In this document: positions 1-7,280 of the stretch, one piece after another
Numbering within the stretch: the first letter of the stretch is position 1
Layout: each line of letters starts with the position of its first letter
Origin: Comamonas sp. BIGb0124
Lineage (GTDB): Bacteria; Pseudomonadota; Gammaproteobacteria; Burkholderiales; Burkholderiaceae_C
Length of the DNA stretch: 64,000 nt
Assembly (NCBI RefSeq): GCF_003752175.1
Contig: NZ_RJVF01000009.1
Location: forward strand, 186,001 to 250,000
Direction: 5' to 3'
Position numbers and translations under genes: made by a program
The notes under the pieces: generated by a model
What the model was told of the DNA's origin: nothing
The model's database searches: none
What the model saw: the letters and a program-made list of their open reading frames with translations, nothing else

Positions 1-1
1 C

Positions 2-238
2 ACACGCCAGCGGCCTGCGCTGCTGCCCAATCTGGGGGGATCGCTGCCCAACGACGTGTTCTCCGCCACGCTGGGCCTGCCGACGCTCTGGGTGCCGCAT
101 TCGTATCCCGCTTGCTCGCAGCATGCGCCCGACGAACACATCCTGGTCGACACCACCCGCGAGTCGCTGGCCATCATGGCCGGACTCTTCTGGGACCTCT
201 GCGAGCAGGGTCAGGCCGTGCACCGGGAACGCGCATGA
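2..238 (+). CDS. M20-family peptidase, C-terminal fragment (cut by window edge)
   Basis: Only the last 78 codons are present; the reading frame is open from base 2 to the TGA at 236-238. The visible part includes LPNLGGSLPND, LGLPTLWVPHS and CSQHAPDEHI followed by a short helix-rich tail. In M20 zinc peptidases this is the end of the catalytic domain, where the CSQHAPDEH-type string carries the last metal-binding histidine. Substrate cannot be told from the fragment. The stop overlaps the ATG of the next M20 gene in an ATGA arrangement, so the two peptidases are probably translationally coupled and act on related amide or peptide substrates. Confidence 0.85.
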   Translation, partial: TRQRPALLPNLGGSLPNDVFSATLGLPTLWVPHSYPACSQHAPDEHILVDTTRESLAIMAGLFWDLCEQGQAVHRERA

Positions 239-1401
239 GCACGACCGATCTGTCCGCCGCGCTGGCCTGGCTGTCGGATCAGGGGGCGGCCATGGAGCAG
301 GCCCTGGCGCAACTCGTGGGAATCGACTCGAACAGCCATGACAAGGCGGGCACGGATGCCGTGGCCGATGCCATGGCGGCCTGGTTCACAGGCCACGGTG
401 TCGATTGGGAACGCGCCCCCGAGCCCGCACAAGGCGATGCGCTTGTCGCACGCCTGGCGGGCAGCCGGCCCGGCGCGGCGCCGGTGCTGCTCATGGGGCA
501 CCGCGATACCGTCTTTCCCACGGGGACCGTGGCGCAACGGCCTTACCGGCGCGAAGGCGACAGGGCCTACGGCCCCGGCGTGGCCGACATGAAATCCGGC
601 CTGGTGCTGCAAGCCTTTGTGCTGATGGCGCTCAAGCATGCGCCGGCGCTGCCGTTTCCCGTCGTCGGCCTGTTCACGGCCGACGAGGAAATCGGTTCGG
701 CCCGTGGGCGGCTGGCCATCGAGTCCTGGGGCCGTGGCGCCCATGCCGCGCTCAATGCCGAGCCTGCGCGTGTCACGGGCAACGTGGTGTCTGCGCGCAA
801 GGGCGGCGCCACGATCCGCATCGCGGTTCGCGGGCGTGCCGCGCATTCGGGCGTCAACCACGCCGAAGGGGCCAGCGCCATCGGCGCGCTCGCCATCAAG
901 GTCCAGGCCCTGCATGCGTTGACCGACTACGCCAGCGGCGTGACCACCAACGTCGGCCTGATCGGCGGCGGGCTGTCGAGCAATACCGTGGCTCCCGAAG
1001 CCGAGGCCCGGCTCGACGTGCGTTTCTGCACGGCCGCGCAGCGTCTGGCGCTGCTCGAGGCCGTCGACGCCATCGTGAAGCGCACCGATGTGCCTGGAAC
1101 CGACGCCTCGTTCGACGTCGTGTCCGAGTTCCTGCCGCTGGAGCCGCGCTGCAGCGAGGCCCTGCTGGCGCTCTACCAGGAGAGCGCACGGGCCAGCGGT
1201 TTCGAGGTCGAAGGGGAGTTCACGGGCGGCTGTTCGGATGCCGGCTTCACGGCAGCGATGGGCATTCCCACGCTCTGCGGACTGGGGCCGGTCGGCGCCA
1301 AGGCCCATACCGAGGATGAGTACTGTCGTCTCGAGACCTTCGTGCCGCGGGCGCAGGCGGTTCTGCGCATGCTGGGCCGCATGGCCGATTCGGTGGCGTG
1401 A
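235..1401 (+). CDS. M20-family metallopeptidase (carboxypeptidase G2-like)
   Basis: A 388-residue M20 zinc peptidase. Visible metal and catalytic residues are H89 and D91 in MGHRDTVFPTG, D118 in GPGVADMKSG, and E151-E152 in FTADEEIGS; a histidine in the AAHSGV segment fits the dimerisation domain, and a late AKAHTEDEY segment supplies the last ligand. The pattern is closest to glutamate carboxypeptidase (CPG2) and ArgE/DapE relatives, which remove an amino acid from an N-acyl or peptide bond. No signal peptide is seen, so it is probably cytoplasmic. The start at 235 is chosen because it overlaps the preceding stop (ATGA); an upstream in-frame start at 112 would lie inside the preceding gene. 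Exact substrate unknown. Confidence 0.9.
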   Translation: MSTTDLSAALAWLSDQGAAMEQALAQLVGIDSNSHDKAGTDAVADAMAAWFTGHGVDWERAPEPAQGDALVARLAGSRPGAAPVLLMGHRDTVFPTGTVAQRPYRREGDRAYGPGVADMKSGLVLQAFVLMALKHAPALPFPVVGLFTADEEIGSARGRLAIESWGRGAHAALNAEPARVTGNVVSARKGGATIRIAVRGRAAHSGVNHAEGASAIGALAIKVQALHALTDYASGVTTNVGLIGGGLSSNTVAPEAEARLDVRFCTAAQRLALLEAVDAIVKRTDVPGTDASFDVVSEFLPLEPRCSEALLALYQESARASGFEVEGEFTGGCSDAGFTAAMGIPTLCGLGPVGAKAHTEDEYCRLETFVPRAQAVLRMLGRMADSVA

Positions 1402-1481
1402 ACGCGCCGGCCTGATTCGTCCGGGCGCCTGGCGGCTCTTCGCCGCATCGGCCGGTGCGGCGCGATCGGCCCGCAAGAGGG

Positions 1482-2561
1482 TCAGATCGACGCCGTCGAA
1501 GCGATGCTGGCCCAGTGCCGCTGGCGGTCGTCCGCCTGGTGTCTGGCCTCGCTCTCGCACACCGCCAGCGCACGGTCGACGATGCGCTGTGCACCGGCGG
1601 GGCCCCCGCCATGCCATCCCACGGGGCCTGCCGGGTGGGTGTCGTCCCATCCCAGCGTCTCGAACGGGCGTGTCGGCGGCAGCAGTGAACGCCATGTCTC
1701 GGGCACGCTCCGGGGCGCATCGGCCACCGCCAGGATCGGGCCTTGGCTGTGCGCCATCTGCGCCGCCAGGCCGGCCGCATCCGGCGAGGTTCCGGCCGTC
1801 TGGGCCGCACGCAGTGTGCCGGCGTAACTCGTCACGCTCCATACATCCACGGCCAGGCCATGGCGTTCACGCAGAACCAGGGCCGCGTCGAGCGCCGGTG
1901 CCAGGCTGGCGCCCGAGGCCAGCAACTGCAGGCGCACGGCACGCTCGGCCGCATCGGCCACCAGCAGGTAAAGCCCGCGCACGATGCCGGCGGCGAAGCT
2001 GCGCGGCAGGTCGGGCGAAGGCAGGGTGTGCGGCAAGACCCGGATGCACATCAGGCCGATGGGCAGTCCTTGCGTCCAGCGTGTCATGGCATGGGTCAGG
2101 AGCGCGGCGAGTTCGCCCGAGAACGCCGGCGTGTAGACGTGCACGCCTTCGGGCGTGTGCGATTGCAAGGGATGCGCCAGCGGGCTGTGCGACGGCGCGG
2201 TCTCGAGGATCAAGCCCTGCGCGCCCCTGGCGGCCGCGCTGGTCAGCAGGTCGGCCGCCCGCCAGGGCACCTGGCCGTGCGGGTCGTGAAGAAGGGGGAG
2301 GGGAGCGGGCGTGCCGGTGCGCCGTGCTGCCGCCGCCAGCCGGCCGGCCAGCCAGTCTTCGGTGCGTGCGAGGCAGTCCCGTGCCGGCTCGTGGGCCCCG
2401 GCCGCCGGTGCGCCGGACAGGGGTGGCCCGCACCAGTCGATGCCCGGAGCGCTGCCCGCCCACTGCGCCACGCAGGCAGCCAGGGTCTCCACCGGCCTGG
2501 CGTCTGGCGGCGGGGGGACGGTCCGGGGCTTCCAATCGCCGGCTGGCAGCGGGTGGGACAT
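1482..2561 (-). CDS. orphan pyruvate dehydrogenase E1 (AceE) C-terminal-like protein
   Basis: A 359-residue protein that I recognise as similar to the middle and C-terminal transketolase-like domains of homodimeric pyruvate dehydrogenase E1. Matching landmarks in order: a segment ending HPLQSHTPEGVHVYTPAFSGE (about residues 130-160, compare the HEDGHSH...SYDPAY region of AceE), GIVRGLYLLV, LQLLASGASL, VDVWSVTSYAGTLR (compare VYSVTSFTELARDG), and a late RSVPETWRS...FETLGWDD segment (compare YVPADDYRVLGTDGFGRSD). The N-terminal thiamine diphosphate domain with its GDGEMDE motif is absent, so it cannot be a complete E1. It starts 17 bases after the acdS stop, so it is likely co-transcribed. ACC deaminase makes 2-oxobutanoate, a possible E1 substrate. 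Could also be a degenerate paralogue, though the frame is intact. Confidence 0.6.
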   Translation of the reverse strand: MSHPLPAGDWKPRTVPPPPDARPVETLAACVAQWAGSAPGIDWCGPPLSGAPAAGAHEPARDCLARTEDWLAGRLAAAARRTGTPAPLPLLHDPHGQVPWRAADLLTSAAARGAQGLILETAPSHSPLAHPLQSHTPEGVHVYTPAFSGELAALLTHAMTRWTQGLPIGLMCIRVLPHTLPSPDLPRSFAAGIVRGLYLLVADAAERAVRLQLLASGASLAPALDAALVLRERHGLAVDVWSVTSYAGTLRAAQTAGTSPDAAGLAAQMAHSQGPILAVADAPRSVPETWRSLLPPTRPFETLGWDDTHPAGPVGWHGGGPAGAQRIVDRALAVCESEARHQADDRQRHWASIASTASI

Positions 2562-2578
2562 GGCGGGCGGTGCGGCGA

Positions 2579-3595
2579 TCAGCCGTTGCGGAAGATGTAG
2601 CCGTAGGCGCTCAGCGCCGGGGCGCCGCCCAGATGGGCGTACAACACCTTCGAACCTTCGGGGAACTCGCCCAGCCGGACTTTCTCGATCATGCCGTGCA
2701 TGGATTTTCCTTCGTAGACGGGATCCGTCATCATGCCTTCGAAGCGGGCGCTCAGGCGGATGGCTTCCAGCGTGCCTTCGCTGGGCAAACCGTACTCGGG
2801 GCCGCCGAAACGGGTGTCCAGCACCACGTCGGAGGCTTCGATGGGGCGGCCCAGCTCGACGATCTCGGCCGTGTGGCGTGCGATGCGCAGGATCTGCTCG
2901 TGGGTGCGCTCGGGCTTGGCCGAGGCATCGATGCCGATCACGCGGTCGGCGCGGCCGTCATCGGCGAAACCGACCACCATGCCCGCCTGCGTGCTGCCGG
3001 TCACGGCACAGGTCACGATGTAATCGAACTTGAAGCCGAGCTCGGCTTCCTGCTGGCGCACTTCTTCGGCAAAGGCGACGAAGCCGAGGCCGCCGTAAGG
3101 ATGTTCGGAGCAGCCTGCCGGGATCGGGAAAGGTTTGCCGCCGGCCTTGCGCACGTCGGCCATGGCCTGTTCCCAGCTCTCGCGGATGCCGATGTCGAAG
3201 CCGGCGCTGTCGAGCCTGACCTCGGCACCCATGATGCGGGACATCTCGATGTTGCCGACGCGATCGTAGACGGCATCCGAGTAGTTGACCCAGTTCTCCT
3301 GGACCAGCACGCACTTGAGTCCGAGGTGAGCGGCGACCGCGGCGACCTGGCGGGTCTGGTTGGACTGCACGCCGCCGATCGACACCAGCGTGTCGTAGCC
3401 GCCGGCCAGTGCTTCGGGGATCAGGTATTCGAGCTTGCGGGTCTTGTTGCCGCCGAAGGCCAGGCCGCTGTTGCAGTCCTCGCGTTTGGCATACAGCTCG
3501 ACCTTGCCGCCCAGGTGCTGGCTCAGCCGCTTGAGAGGCTGGATGGGCGTCGGGCCGAAGGTCAGGGGATAACGGGGGAACTTGTCGAGGCGCAT
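2579..3595 (-). CDS. acdS: 1-aminocyclopropane-1-carboxylate deaminase
   Basis: A 338-residue PLP enzyme of the tryptophan synthase beta fold that opens 1-aminocyclopropane-1-carboxylate to 2-oxobutanoate and ammonia. Residues used to separate true ACC deaminases from D-cysteine desulfhydrases are all present on hand count: PLP lysine K51 (GGNKTRK), nucleophile S78 (GGVQSNQ), Y294 and E295 (DPVYEGK), and L322 (YAHLGGAP). The length equals the family norm. It is cytoplasmic and lets a bacterium use the plant ethylene precursor as nitrogen and carbon source, which suggests a plant- or soil-associated life style. It is divergent from an Lrp-type regulator across a 154-base AT-richer spacer, the classical acdR-acdS layout, and is followed by the AceE-C-like gene. 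Confidence 0.96.
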   Translation of the reverse strand: MRLDKFPRYPLTFGPTPIQPLKRLSQHLGGKVELYAKREDCNSGLAFGGNKTRKLEYLIPEALAGGYDTLVSIGGVQSNQTRQVAAVAAHLGLKCVLVQENWVNYSDAVYDRVGNIEMSRIMGAEVRLDSAGFDIGIRESWEQAMADVRKAGGKPFPIPAGCSEHPYGGLGFVAFAEEVRQQEAELGFKFDYIVTCAVTGSTQAGMVVGFADDGRADRVIGIDASAKPERTHEQILRIARHTAEIVELGRPIEASDVVLDTRFGGPEYGLPSEGTLEAIRLSARFEGMMTDPVYEGKSMHGMIEKVRLGEFPEGSKVLYAHLGGAPALSAYGYIFRNG

Positions 3596-3696
3596 AGGGG
3601 GCTCCAGGCGGTGGGCGGGGTGAGGGCCATGCGGGATGGCGATGACTCCATGATAGGAAAATGGCCGCGTAACAGGGTTGCGTTTTTTGTGTGTTC

Positions 3697-3706
3697 TGAT
3701 TAATCA
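3697..3706. promoter_or_regulatory. TGATTAATCA palindrome in the acdS-acdR spacer
   Basis: A perfect 10-base palindrome sits in the middle of the acdS/acdR intergenic region, inside a stretch that is clearly more AT-rich than the surrounding genes (about 3655-3750). Lrp-family regulators bind AT-rich imperfect palindromes and AcdR is known to act on the acdS promoter in rhizobacteria, so this is a reasonable operator candidate. That it is bound is inference. Confidence 0.45.
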
Positions 3707-3749
3707 TCGAGGGCAATGAATTGAATGTTGCGATATTGATTGTCTGAAA

Positions 3750-4265
3750 ATGGTCAAAAGAGAAATTAAATTGCATGACAAGAGTGTCGATTCCGCAGTG
3801 GGCCCCGAGACGCTGGATCGCACCGACAAATCCATCCTGCGCTTGCTCCAGCGCGATGCGTCCCTGTCGAACGTGGCGCTGGCCGACAAGGTCAACCTGA
3901 GCGCACCGGCCTGCCTGCGGCGGGTCGAACGCCTGCGCAAGCTCGGGCTCATCCGCGCCACCGTGGCGCTGCTCAACCCCAAGGCGCTCGACCTCGGCAC
4001 GCTGGTCATGATCGGCGTGGTGCTCGACCGCTCGACGCCGGATTCGTTCGCCGATTTCGAGAAAGCCGTGCAGAAGGTGTCGGGTTGTCTCGAATGCCAT
4101 GTGGTCACCGGCGAGTTCGACTACGTGATGATGCTGCGCACGCGCGACAATGAGAGCTTCAACCGGCTGCACGCCGAACAACTGCTCTACCTGCCCGGGG
4201 TCCGCCAGATCCGCACCTTCATGGTGCTCAAGGAAGTGTTGTCCACGACCCATCTGCCCCTGTGA
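3750..4265 (+). CDS. acdR: Lrp/AsnC-family transcriptional regulator of acdS
   Basis: A 171-residue Lrp/AsnC protein. The first ~25 residues are a charged extension; a winged helix-turn-helix follows (LDRTDKSILRLLQRDASLSN...LADKVNLSAPACLRRVERL) and then the RAM effector-binding domain (VMIGVVLD..., CHVVTGEFDYVMMLRTRD, YLPGVRQIRTFMVLKEVL). It is encoded divergently from acdS, the conserved position of AcdR, the leucine- and ACC-responsive regulator of ACC deaminase. The assignment rests on family plus position. Length is slightly above the usual 150-160 residues; the extension depends on using the ATG at 3750. Confidence 0.9.
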   Translation: MVKREIKLHDKSVDSAVGPETLDRTDKSILRLLQRDASLSNVALADKVNLSAPACLRRVERLRKLGLIRATVALLNPKALDLGTLVMIGVVLDRSTPDSFADFEKAVQKVSGCLECHVVTGEFDYVMMLRTRDNESFNRLHAEQLLYLPGVRQIRTFMVLKEVLSTTHLPL

Positions 4266-4353
4266 CGCGAGCCTGCCCGCTCACGGGCACCGCTGGCAGG
4301 GTTGCCGTGTGTGGCCCGCCTTTGTCGTTTTTGTTTCTGCGAGATCCCTGACC

Positions 4354-4866
4354 ATGTGTGGTTCCGAATTGATTGCCTTGCCCGCCGGCGCACAGCGCGT
4401 GGCGGCCTACCTCTCCGAACGCGGCCACGGCCAGATGCCGGTCATGCTGGCCGACTCCGCGCGAACGGCGCAGCAGGCTGCCGATGCGCTGGGCATTGAG
4501 GTCGGCCAGATCGCCAAGAGCATCATCTTCCGGCGCCTGCCCGACGATGTGGCCGTGCTGGTCGTGACTTCGGGCGACCGCCGCGTCGACGAGAACAAGG
4601 TCGCGCCGCTGGTCTGTGCCGAAGGACAGACGCTGGGCCGCGCCGATGCCGCCTTCGTCAAGGCCGCTACCGGGTTCTCGATCGGCGGCGTGTCGCCGGT
4701 GGCCCATGCCACGGCAGTGGCCACGCTGATCGACCAGGATCTCTCGCGTTTCGAGCAGATCTGGGCCGCCGCAGGCCATCCGCATGCCGTGTTTGCCCTG
4801 ACGCCCGGCGAGCTCGCGACGCTCACCCAGGCCCCCGTGGCCGACGTGGTGGTGCGGGCCGCCTGA
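4354..4866 (+). CDS. YbaK/EbsC-family aminoacyl-tRNA deacylase
   Basis: A 170-residue single-domain protein of the YbaK/ProX editing fold. Visible landmarks are a lysine-containing QIAKSIIFRR strand, the RRVDENKVA segment and FSIGGVSPVAH, where the glycine-rich loop holds the tRNA 3' end. Relatives hydrolyse mischarged tRNA such as Cys-tRNA(Pro) or Ala-tRNA(Pro) in the cytoplasm. The ATG at 4354 is preferred because the conserved domain begins about 15 residues later; frame-open sequence further upstream overlaps acdR. It lies 88 bases after acdR and is probably a separate unit. The exact tRNA specificity cannot be read from sequence. Confidence 0.85.
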   Translation: MCGSELIALPAGAQRVAAYLSERGHGQMPVMLADSARTAQQAADALGIEVGQIAKSIIFRRLPDDVAVLVVTSGDRRVDENKVAPLVCAEGQTLGRADAAFVKAATGFSIGGVSPVAHATAVATLIDQDLSRFEQIWAAAGHPHAVFALTPGELATLTQAPVADVVVRAA

Positions 4867-4925
4867 AGTTCTCGGCTTGTGAATGCGCCGTCCGGATCCG
4901 AGGGATGGCGAATTTCAGCGTAAAT

Positions 4926-5012
4926 CCAGTACTGGGACTTACCCTTGTCCGGTGCTGGAAACCGTGATTTATCCGCATCGTGAAATGAAAAGTCCGGGTT
5001 AGTCCCGAACTT
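4926..5012. other. inverted repeats in the leader of the MFS gene
   Basis: Three elements are visible between the YbaK gene and the MFS gene. CCAGTACTGG at 4926-4935 is a perfect palindrome. AAGTCCGGG (4990-4998) can pair with CCCGAACTT (5004-5012) with one G-T pair and a five-base loop. GGGACTTACCC near 4934-4944 is nearly the reverse complement of GGGTTAGTCCC near 4996-5006, so a longer alternative fold is possible. No U-tract follows. This could be an operator region or an mRNA leader structure; the remaining sequence of this 254-base gap shows nothing else I recognise. Confidence 0.3.
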
Positions 5013-5120
5013 GTAAGCCAACGTTCAGCGATCCGTCAGACTTCGGTCAGCCCTTGTCCACATAGTGCGTTCAACACGGTCCATTCGTGCCCGTGGCAAC
5101 AATATGAAGGAGACAGGATC

Positions 5121-6806
5121 ATGGCGACTGTTGTGGCTGGACGGGCGACTCCGCGCCCCATGACGCCGGAGGAGCGAAAGGTCATTTTTGCCTCTTCGCT
5201 CGGCACGGTGTTCGAGTGGTACGACTTTTACCTCTATGGTTCGCTGGCGGCCATCATCGCCGTGCAGTTCTTCTCGGGCCTCGACCCGACATCGGCCTAC
5301 ATCTTCGCGCTGCTGGCCTTTGCCGCCGGCTTCCTGGTGCGGCCGTTCGGCGCTCTGGTGTTCGGCCGGCTCGGCGACATGATCGGCCGCAAGTACACCT
5401 TCCTGGTCACCATCCTGCTGATGGGCGCGTCGACCTTCATCGTCGGCATCCTGCCCAACTACAACAGCATCGGCATCGTCGCGCCCATCATCCTGATCGT
5501 GCTGCGCATGCTGCAGGGCCTGGCTCTGGGCGGCGAGTACGGCGGTGCGGCCACCTATGTGGCCGAACACGCGCCGATGGGCCGCCGGGGGTTCTACACC
5601 TCCTGGATCCAGACCACGGCCACGCTCGGGCTGTTCCTGTCCCTCATCGTGATCCTGCTGGTGCGCCAGTTCACCGGCGAGAACTTCGAGACCTGGGGCT
5701 GGCGCATTCCCTTCCTGCTCTCCATCGTGCTGCTGGGCGTGTCGGTGTGGATCCGCCTGACGCTCAACGAGTCGCCCGCTTTCCAGAAGATGAAGGCCGA
5801 GGGCAAGACCTCCAAGGCCCCGCTCAAGGAGTCGTTCGGCCAATGGCGCAACCTGAAGATCGTGATCATCGCGCTGCTCGGCCTCGCCGCCGGCCAGGCC
5901 GTGGTCTGGTACACGGGCCAGTTCTACGCGCTGTTCTTCATCACCAGCATCGCCAAGGTCGACGCTACCACGGCCAACCTGCTGATCGCCGTGGCCCTGC
6001 TGCTGGGCACGCCGTTCTTTGTGTTCTTCGGTTCGCTGTCCGATCGCATCGGCCGCAAGACGGTGATCATGGCGGGCTGCCTGCTGGCTGCGCTGACCTA
6101 TTTCACGGTCTTTCCCGCGCTGCTGGGCTACGCCAATCCGGCACTGAAGAAGGCCCACGAGACCGTGCAGGTGGTGGTGACGGCCGATCCGGCTGAATGT
6201 ACCTTCCAGGGCAACCCGATTGCCCGCGAGATCGACTTCACCAGTTCGTGCGACATCGCCAAGCGTGCCCTGGTGACCAGCTACGTGCCCTACACCAAGA
6301 TCGACGGACCCGCGGGCCAGCCTGCCACCATCCGCGTCGGCGACAAGGTGCTGACCTCGGTGACCGGCCGTCTCAACGAACGCGGCAATGCCTTTGCCCC
6401 GGAAAGCCGTGCACAGATCGACGCCTTCCGCAAGCAGGTCACGGGCACGGTCAGCGAAGCCGGCCTGACGGTCAAGGCCGACAAGGCGACCATGAACATG
6501 CCCATGGTGGTGCTGATCCTGTTCTTCCTGGTGCTGCTGGTGACCATGGTCTACGGGCCGATTGCCGCGGCGCTGGTCGAGCTGTTCCCCACCCGCATCC
6601 GCTACACCTCCATGTCGCTGCCGTATCACATCGGCAACGGCTGGTTCGGCGGCCTGCTGCCCACCACGGCCTTTGCCATGATCGCGGCGACGGGCGACAT
6701 CTACTACGGCCTGTGGTACCCCGTGGTGGTGGCGCTCGGAACGTTCGTGATCGGTCTCTTCTTCCTCAAGGAAACCAAGGACGTCGACATCTTCGCCAAC
6801 GACTGA
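5121..6806 (+). CDS. MHS-family MFS transporter with large extra loop
   Basis: A 561-residue inner-membrane major facilitator of the metabolite:H+ symporter type (ShiA/ProP/KgtP relatives), proton-driven uptake of organic acids or related compounds. The family marks GTVFEWYDFYLYG in helix 1, RPFGALVFGRLGDMIGRK in the first cytoplasmic loop, ALGGEYGGAATYVAEH, and FFGSLSDRIGRK in the second half are present. Family members are usually 430-450 residues; the surplus is a hydrophilic insertion of about 120 residues (roughly 336-457) between late helices, with two cysteines about 20 residues apart. The ATG at 5121 has a good AAGGAG Shine-Dalgarno site. A 44-codon membrane peptide gene follows. Confidence 0.9.
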   Translation: MATVVAGRATPRPMTPEERKVIFASSLGTVFEWYDFYLYGSLAAIIAVQFFSGLDPTSAYIFALLAFAAGFLVRPFGALVFGRLGDMIGRKYTFLVTILLMGASTFIVGILPNYNSIGIVAPIILIVLRMLQGLALGGEYGGAATYVAEHAPMGRRGFYTSWIQTTATLGLFLSLIVILLVRQFTGENFETWGWRIPFLLSIVLLGVSVWIRLTLNESPAFQKMKAEGKTSKAPLKESFGQWRNLKIVIIALLGLAAGQAVVWYTGQFYALFFITSIAKVDATTANLLIAVALLLGTPFFVFFGSLSDRIGRKTVIMAGCLLAALTYFTVFPALLGYANPALKKAHETVQVVVTADPAECTFQGNPIAREIDFTSSCDIAKRALVTSYVPYTKIDGPAGQPATIRVGDKVLTSVTGRLNERGNAFAPESRAQIDAFRKQVTGTVSEAGLTVKADKATMNMPMVVLILFFLVLLVTMVYGPIAAALVELFPTRIRYTSMSLPYHIGNGWFGGLLPTTAFAMIAATGDIYYGLWYPVVVALGTFVIGLFFLKETKDVDIFAND

Positions 6807-6893
6807 TACACCGCGGGTACCCCGATCCCCGCAGAACGGGGGCCCGCTCTTTATCGGTTTTCTAGACTTCCATCGACATCACAGGAGCGTGCC

Positions 6894-7028
6894 ATGGTGA
6901 AACTGGCCATCGGATTCATCGCCTTCGCGGCCATCGCCATCTATGTGCTCATGAGCACCGGCGGCAACATCGACCTCACCGGCGAGAAGCACGGTGCGGC
7001 AACGGCCGCCGGGCAACACCTGGCCTGA
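6894..7028 (+). CDS. 44-residue single-pass membrane peptide
   Basis: A 45-codon reading frame with an AGGAG ribosome site seven bases before its ATG. It encodes one hydrophobic helix (residues 3-20: KLAIGFIAFAAIAIYVLM) followed by a short polar tail containing GGNIDLTGEKHG. It lies 87 bases after the MFS transporter and ahead of a strong terminator, so it is probably the last gene of that transcript. Its size and position suggest an accessory peptide of the transporter, but I do not recognise a named family. Confidence 0.6.
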   Translation: MVKLAIGFIAFAAIAIYVLMSTGGNIDLTGEKHGAATAAGQHLA

Positions 7029-7053
7029 GCAGCCGGCGGCCCGGCGGCGGCCG

Positions 7054-7131
7054 CGAGCCGTTCGGCCGAACGCTCGGCGCGGAGGCATCGACCTCCGATT
7101 TCCCAAGCCCGGACCTGCTCCGGGCTTTTTT
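7054..7131 (+). terminator. rho-independent terminator after the MFS operon
   Basis: AGCCCGGA (7106-7113) pairs perfectly with TCCGGGCT (7119-7126) around a five-base loop and runs into a T-tract to 7131. Two further short hairpins lie just upstream (CGTTCGG/CCGAACG within 7054-7076 and CGGAGG/CCTCCG around 7079-7097). The T-tract places termination on the plus strand, isolating the MFS transcript from uvrA. Confidence 0.85.
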
Positions 7132-7177
7132 CATGGCCCCCTGCCGTGAACGCAGAATGCAGGATAAATATCCAGTT

Positions 7178-7193
7178 CTGTATAAAAACCCAG
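7178..7193. promoter_or_regulatory. LexA (SOS) box-like site upstream of uvrA
   Basis: CTGTATAAAAACCCAG has the CTG-N10-CAG form and the TATA-rich left half of the proteobacterial LexA box. It lies 88 bases before the uvrA ATG in the only spacer ahead of that gene. uvrA is a classical SOS gene, so position and sequence agree. The right half departs from the ideal ATATA, so binding may be moderate. Confidence 0.6.
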
Positions 7194-7280
7194 TCTGCCG
7201 TAGGGCTACAGGCTGTCGGCCGACCCGCTCGGCATCCCCGTCCTAGAATGTTTGCCCTCACGTAGCAAAGGGCGGCAGAC

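Noticed and set aside
1088-3703. An 871-codon plus-strand frame over the acdS region
   Set aside because: Antisense to acdS and the AceE-like gene, with low-complexity Arg/Ala/Pro-rich translation and no domain.
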